From Cryptomeria japonica (Eukaryota > Streptophyta > Pinopsida > Cupressales > Cupressaceae), in contig NC_081409.1 in assembly GCF_030272615.1 (NCBI RefSeq), positions 205,155,364 to 205,219,363 on the forward strand: a stretch of 64,000 bases of DNA, written 5' to 3'. The notes beneath the pieces were generated by a model, which worked only from the letters and a program-made list of their open reading frames with translations, was not told where the DNA came from and searched no databases. This document shows, one piece after another, positions 59,280 to 64,000 of the stretch. Every line of letters starts with the position of its first letter. Within the stretch, counting starts at the first letter, position 1. The position numbers and the translations under genes were made by a program.

Positions 59280-60513
59280 TGTAGCATCCTAAAATTGTGA
59301 CACTTGCAATTTCGACTGCATTTCGGTCTTCACGATGGCGACGCAACACGGAACCTGAATGGAGACCCTGAAACCTGTTTACGACACCAAAAACTGCATT
59401 TTCTTGCACCCTGGCCTGAACCTCCTTTGCACCCTGCTGTCCCGGGAGGTGGGACCAGAGCGCCCAGTGCCTTGGTCCCCCAGGACCATGGCGCCCAGTG
59501 CCCTGGTCCCTGGCCCTATTTTGGGCCCGGTCTCCTATGGGGCTTCGGGTCCTTTTGTTTGCAATTTGGAAAATAACATTTCCTAGTCGGCCTAAGGTCA
59601 AGAAAATCAGTCTATCAACCCTAATTGGCAAGTATATAAACTACATTTTCCTCTCCCATTTGGGTAGATGAAAAAGAAGATGAACATATGTGGAAACGAT
59701 ATTCAAGCATTCAAGCATTCAAGCATTCCTTCAAGCAATTGAGCATTCTAAGTCTCCATTCAAGGCTAAGTGTTGCATTCAAGACAAGGATTCAACCATT
59801 GAAGAGGAGATCACTTACTACTTACAACATACAACATACAACAACATCTATACCTTCGCACATAAGGATACAAACATCCTTACAACAAGGTACTAGTACT
59901 TGTTTTACATTACAATCATTTACATTTACAACATTTCTCATTTCTTGGTTAATTCCAAAACCGGGGTTTGACCTAAGGGCAAACCCCTAATCCCTAACCC
60001 CCCAATCGTCTTCACTTTTCTGTGTGTAGGTTGCAGGTACGCGGCTAAAATTGAAGATCTGGAATCCTTGTGCAGAGACGAATAGATCCCCCTTCGTTTC
60101 GTGGATTTTTCGGAGGACCGTGTGCACGCCGGGCGCCATCGTCCCGTCAACTTTTGCTCAAATTTACAGGACAGCGCCGTATTGACATTTTACTGCTAAT
60201 TCCAGGTCCGCAGCTTCATCCTATATCCCTATCTCAGTTTATAAGCGAATCTTTCTCACTTTCTATGCATTCCTAGCTTAATCTTTCTATCAACATTCTT
60301 TACAAAAGAGGGTAGCCTTGCTGTCTTAACCCTTGAAACTCATTTAGAATCTAATCTTGCATTGTGTGGGATTGGATCTTGTGGGTTTCAACCCCTCTTT
60401 TGAATGTAAAGTCTCCCCTAAGTGAAAACCGTCAACCCTAGTCACCTCCCTTCTCTCTCCTTGGAGTTGGAAGAGGGGAGAGAAACTAGGGTTCGATCAT
60501 TTTCCGCTTTACA
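59280..60513 (+). repeat. 3' LTR of the nested element
   Basis: 1234 bp, aligned end to end with the 5' LTR. It differs by about 30 substitutions and a 31-bp near-tandem duplication around 59465-59500 (gcgcccagtgcc twice). It is followed by attgg. Confidence 0.93.
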
Positions 60514-60518
60514 ATTGG

Positions 60519-60950
60519 AAAAGCACAACCAGTGGTGCATTCTTTCTTGGTGGCAGACTGGTCTCATGGATGAGTAAAAAGTAGATTTGTATCTCTCAGT
60601 CTACAACGGAAGCAGAGTATGTTACAGCTTTCATGAACTGTACTCAGACAATCTGGATGAAGCATGTTTTAAATGGCTTCAAAATCCTTGTATTTGAACC
60701 GGTAAGTATATTCTATGATAACACAAGTGCTATCAATATTTCAAAGAATCTGGTTTTACATTCTAGAACCAAGCATTTTGAGCTTAAGTATCATTTCTTG
60801 AGGGAAAAGGTTCAGAATAAAGAGATTGTACTGGAACATGTTTCCAGTAAGGAGTAGTTAGTAGACATATTCACCAAGCCTCTCCCAAAGACTACATTTG
60901 TGCATTTAAGAGGTGAATTGGGGGTACTACCCCTTCAGGAGGTGAACTAA
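60519..60950 (+). pseudogene. Copia RNase H, right part of the interrupted outer pol
   Basis: Continues directly from the base before the inner target duplication: KSTTSGAFFLGGRLVSWMSKK, then TAG, ISQSTTEAEYVTAF, YDNTSAINISKN, HSRTKHFELKYHFLR, TAG 60855, and DIFTKPLPK. It ends LQEVN and TAA at 60948. These are the C-terminal RNase H motifs of copia pol. Confidence 0.92.
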
Positions 60951-61151
60951 AAGTATTTGTTCCACATCAGTCAGGTATTGCATAGTCAAATTTTTGTTGA
61001 TTGATGTGTTGAAGGATGCTACTCCTTAGGGGGAGCAACATAATGGAACAGGGATGCTTGTGCCTCCACTTTGGCATTATTGTCAAAGGGGGAGAAGATG
61101 TGAAGCAAAGATATATCTTTGTATATTGCCATCAATGCCAAAGGGGGAGAT
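60951..61151 (+). promoter_or_regulatory. 3' untranslated part and polypurine tract of the outer copia
   Basis: Contains three purine tracts of the form a-ggggga (61027, 61087 and 61142). The last, aaagggggagat, abuts the 3' LTR and is the likely plus-strand primer. Confidence 0.75.
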
Positions 61152-62707
61152 TGTTGGCATTATGTGAACCGGTATGAGGACATAATGATATTGTATGTTG
61201 TCATTGATGTCAATATGTGAAGTGAAGTGAACCGGCATATGTGATATGTGAGAAGAGAGAACCGGCATATGAGTGAAGCGGTATATTTGTTCTAGATGAA
61301 CATGCATGTCAAGGTGAACCGACATGTAGTTATGGGAACCGACACATGGAAGCATTGTATGACTATCGGTTGGTAGGTAGTTTCCACTTCAGGATTTCCA
61401 CCGCAAGCCTGTGTGACTCAATCGGTGATCTTTGTGTGATGAGTTAGCAGTATAACAAAGAACATATCATGTTGCCATGTAAGCCTTGTGCACGTGAAGG
61501 ATCTTGCATGAAGAAGACTATCCCTATCCACCTTGGGAATGTGCGAAGTTTGTCAAATGGTGATAACGCATGATGGGTTATCAGCCGCCATGAAATTGGT
61601 GGATAATGGACAATGGAGAATGTCTTGAGATCGATTCAAGAGTGTTGCATTTAATGCAGTATGATTCAATAGTTAGGATTGAATCGTTTGAATTGCTTAA
61701 CCTAACAGGTTTAGGGTTTAGGGTTTCTACTACTGACCTGTCTATTTCCTATAAGGTTGATGTTCTATTTCTTTCTAAGGTTGTTGGCAAAAGTTGTATG
61801 TGTGTATCCAAGGGAAGTGATACGTGATTCTTGCCAGACCAAAGGAGAGAAGAGGTACCTGCAAAGTGAATGTGCAGAAGGTGGAGAGGAGCCAAAATGG
61901 ATCTGCATTAACATTGAGTGTTGTTACCAGATCATTGTAATTCTTGTTGATCTTTAACCACTTCAACAGTTGTGAAATCCCTTAACAGGGTAGCCTTAAC
62001 TGGCTTGATACAAATGCTTTAACAGGGTAACTTGAAGTTATTGAGTTCTGGGAAGCTATAGAGCTCTGGAGATCCTCTAGCTATTGAGTTCTTGAAATCC
62101 TCTAACAAGGTAACCCTAACTAGGTTTAAGCCTTAACCGGGTATTGTAGCCATCCCTTAATCGAGTGATCCCTAACAAGATTGGTTCCTAGCATAACCTA
62201 TTGTAATGTCTTTAACCGGACAAGGCTCCTAACAGAGCAGACTTCTAAAGAGGTCAACAACAAACTTGTGGGTATTCATCCCCATCGTGGTTTTTCCCAG
62301 TTGGGTTTCCACGTGAAAAATATGTGTGTCATGTGGGATGTTTTTATCTTGTAATGCTTTGATGTTATCTATTAAGCATATGATGGTTCTGTGTTTTATG
62401 CCTGTCAATAAAACATGTTGAACTAGCTGTTGTGAAGATATGATGATAGATTACCTATTCATACTTAAGGGTGAAATGGTAGTGTAGTTCTGAGTTGAGT
62501 AGGAAGATAAGTGAGTAACCGGTTTGTGATTGTTTTAGTTGTTCTGGGTTTTACCGGTTTCACTCTGCTTCAAACCGGTGTCACTGTTTGCCAGTCATTT
62601 GGAGTAATTGCTGGGAAACCGGTTTAGTAACCTTTTTTTGCTTGTACTAATTCACCCCCCCCCTCTCAGTACTGATTTGGTACTATTTGCTCGTCATTGA
62701 GTTATCA
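61152..62707 (+). repeat. 3' LTR of the outer copia element
   Basis: 1556 bp, starting TGTTGGCATTATGTG and ending GAGTTATCA. Compared with the 5' LTR it has a 24-bp insertion near 61757-61780 (bounded by taaggttg duplicated) and many substitutions, mostly transitions. Confidence 0.92.
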
Positions 62708-62712
62708 GATTA

Positions 62713-63328
62713 AAACATAATTATCTCATTCATAAATTTGACCAATAGTTTCTCATTTATGTATATTACACAAAGTGTAATCAAGAATACCTATCTAAAA
62801 TAAAATAAACAGTCTACTTAAATTATAATAATAAGGATTTATATCTCAAAATACAACATAAAGTATACACAACCAATAGTAGTCATTGAGGCCAAGTCTA
62901 CTCTGAGAGACATGGAAAAAAAAAATACATATGATTAATTTTTATAATGAGGATGCATTGAGTTTAAATTACAACATAAAGTGTACATCACAGGGATTTT
63001 CCTTAAGGTTACAAAACTTTAACTTACTTGTAATTATTCAAAATGAAACATAAAGTATGCATAAAGTGTACATCACAGGGACTCTTCAAAGGGATTTTCC
63101 TTAAGGTTACAAAACTTTAACTTACTTGTAATTATTCAAAATGAAACATAAAGTATGCACAAATTACTTGGTTTTCATTGATGCCTTCTACTTGTGGTAG
63201 ACCTGAAACAAAATTACTAGATTAGATTTTATAATTATGATGCATGATTTAAAACGCTATATAAAATATGCATCACGACTTTTAAAAGGGAGGTGGATTA
63301 AGGGTTCAAATTATAACTTACTTGATAT
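62713..63328. repeat. AT-rich segment with an ~85-bp tandem duplication
   Basis: The units 62976-63060 and 63062-63158 are nearly identical (gtgtacatcacaggga, ttttccttaaggttacaaaa, cttgtaattattcaaaatga). The second carries ~14 extra bp (gactcttcaaaggg). No gene is seen before the minus-strand exon ending at 63329. Confidence 0.75.
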
Positions 63329-64000
63329 TCATTCTATTATACCATCTGCATCCTCTCTATTTTGCAAAGCATCTATAATTGTCTCGTGCTCTTCCATAGA
63401 GAGAGTCCATAATTATTTATTAGCAGGCCTACCACGATATCTATCCAATTTTATATTAGTTGCCACTAGAAAATGTGAGTAATGTATAATCGTTTTCTCT
63501 AATTCATAATCTTCAAATGTGGGCAATCCATTCTTTCTTGTTAGATATTTGCATAGCCAAGTGGCAACAACAACCACATATCCTATTGGATAGTCATAAC
63601 CATCATCATCTACTCGAGGAGTGGTTAGCTTATGTTTTGGTTCTACACATTGAGCCAACCAATACTCTGTCCCCTCTTCATTGTCCTCTGGTGCAACAAC
63701 AACATAGACATATCCTGTGCACAAAACAATTTTATTTTAATATTTAATGAGAAATAAAAACAAAAATATACACTATAAGATTTAATAAATATGTACTATT
63801 TAATAAATCAAAACAAATTTCAAAAACAATTTTACCTCCTTATATAAGATTTGAAATGCGATCATAGTCATTTGATGCAAACATCTGATCCATATCTTCA
63901 TCAGTTCTTTCATGCGGATCATTTGCATCTATGGGTGTCAATGATATTTGTTGCCCCATTTATGTTGGTCATAACTCTTGTTTCATCACAGTTCCAAATG
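63329..64000 (-). pseudogene. 3' exons of a decayed gene, unidentified; continues past the window edge
   Basis: The last exon is 63714-63329 and the previous one runs from beyond 64000 to 63836. The intron has a GT donor after 63836 and an AG acceptor at 63715-63716, and the exons join in phase (NLI, stop, GGYVYVVVAPEDNEE). Recognisable stretches are MGQQISLTPIDANDPHERTD, DDDGYDYPIGYVVVVATWLC and LEKTIIHYSHFLVATNIK. In-frame stops are TAA 63840-63842 and TAA 63413-63415, and the frame ends at TGA 63329. I cannot name the family. The style (short exons, mostly Q- or R-type nonsense changes) resembles the 45-47 kb gene, which points toward it from the other side of the nested retroelements. Confidence 0.5.

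Larger units (their letters stand above)
52814..60513 (+). mobile_element. Nested gypsy-like LTR element with gag/retropepsin ORF only (TR-GAG-like)
   Basis: 7700 bp, with LTRs of 1203 and 1234 bp beginning TGTAGC and ending TTTACA, flanked by the perfect target duplication attgg (52809-52813 and 60514-60518). Removing it and one attgg rejoins the outer element's RNase H frame (VDDW then KSTTSG). By my count the LTRs differ at roughly 30 sites (~2.6%) plus a 31-bp duplication. The internal region of 5263 bp has a single large frame (55302-58538). After it come 741 bp with no reverse transcriptase, RNase H or integrase sequence. This matches the plant TR-GAG type of non-autonomous element, which needs pol supplied by another element. 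Confidence 0.9.
47552..62707 (+). mobile_element. Degenerate Ty1/copia retrotransposon, interrupted by a nested element
   Basis: The outer element spans LTR to LTR with the perfect target duplication gatta (47547-47551 and 62708-62712). Without the inner insertion it is about 7.45 kb. It keeps an initiator-Met primer site, gag, protease, integrase, RT and RNase H in copia order, but with many stops and several frameshifts. The pol is split at base 52813 by the element 52814-60513 and resumes at 60519 in the middle of the RNase H domain. Its LTRs differ much more than those of the inner element, as expected for the host of a nested insertion. Confidence 0.93.

Overview
The window looks like intergenic chromatin of a large-genome seed plant. 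The evidence is plant-type introns, a class III peroxidase gene, plant Ty1/copia elements with initiator-Met-tRNA primer sites, and nested LTR retrotransposons. The overall texture is gymnosperm-like, but that is inference. There is no sign of bacterial or phage sequence. Only one gene looks fully intact.

Layout. 1-7314: satellite array built from a 20-bp module and its reverse complement, ending inside the window. 7315-7890: an 89-bp-arm inverted repeat and a cluster of short palindromes. 8900-10370: duplicated AT-rich sequence with a ~57-bp and an 84-bp tandem repeat. 11080-13240: decayed end and LTR of a retroelement related to the one at 52.8-60.5 kb. 17067-18648 (-): four-exon class III peroxidase, PER12-like. 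22883-27920: a nearly intact Ty1/copia element with 296-bp LTRs, 5-bp target duplications and an uninterrupted pol. 28660-29270 (-): exon-like blocks of a decayed gene. 29346-29782: MITE-like element. 34.6-37.4 kb: ~1-kb direct duplication. 39.3-41.1 kb: composite tandem repeats. 42.2-43.5 kb: a second palindromic satellite. 45248-47109 (+): six-exon decayed gene.

47552-62707 is a nested pair. A degenerate Ty1/copia element (LTRs ~1.5 kb, target duplication gatta) was interrupted inside its RNase H coding region by a younger gypsy-like element at 52814-60513 (LTRs ~1.2 kb, target duplication attgg). The younger element codes for a gag/retropepsin-like protein but has no reverse transcriptase or integrase, so it resembles the non-autonomous TR-GAG class. 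The window ends (63329-64000, -) in exons of another decayed gene. That gene and the 45-47 kb gene converge on the nested insertion, so both may belong to one older two-gene locus or DNA transposon split by the retroelements.

No cellular pathway links these parts. The story is a single peroxidase gene among retroelements of different ages, plus two unrelated satellites that share a self-complementary design. Coordinates come from reading by eye; percentages are hand counts.
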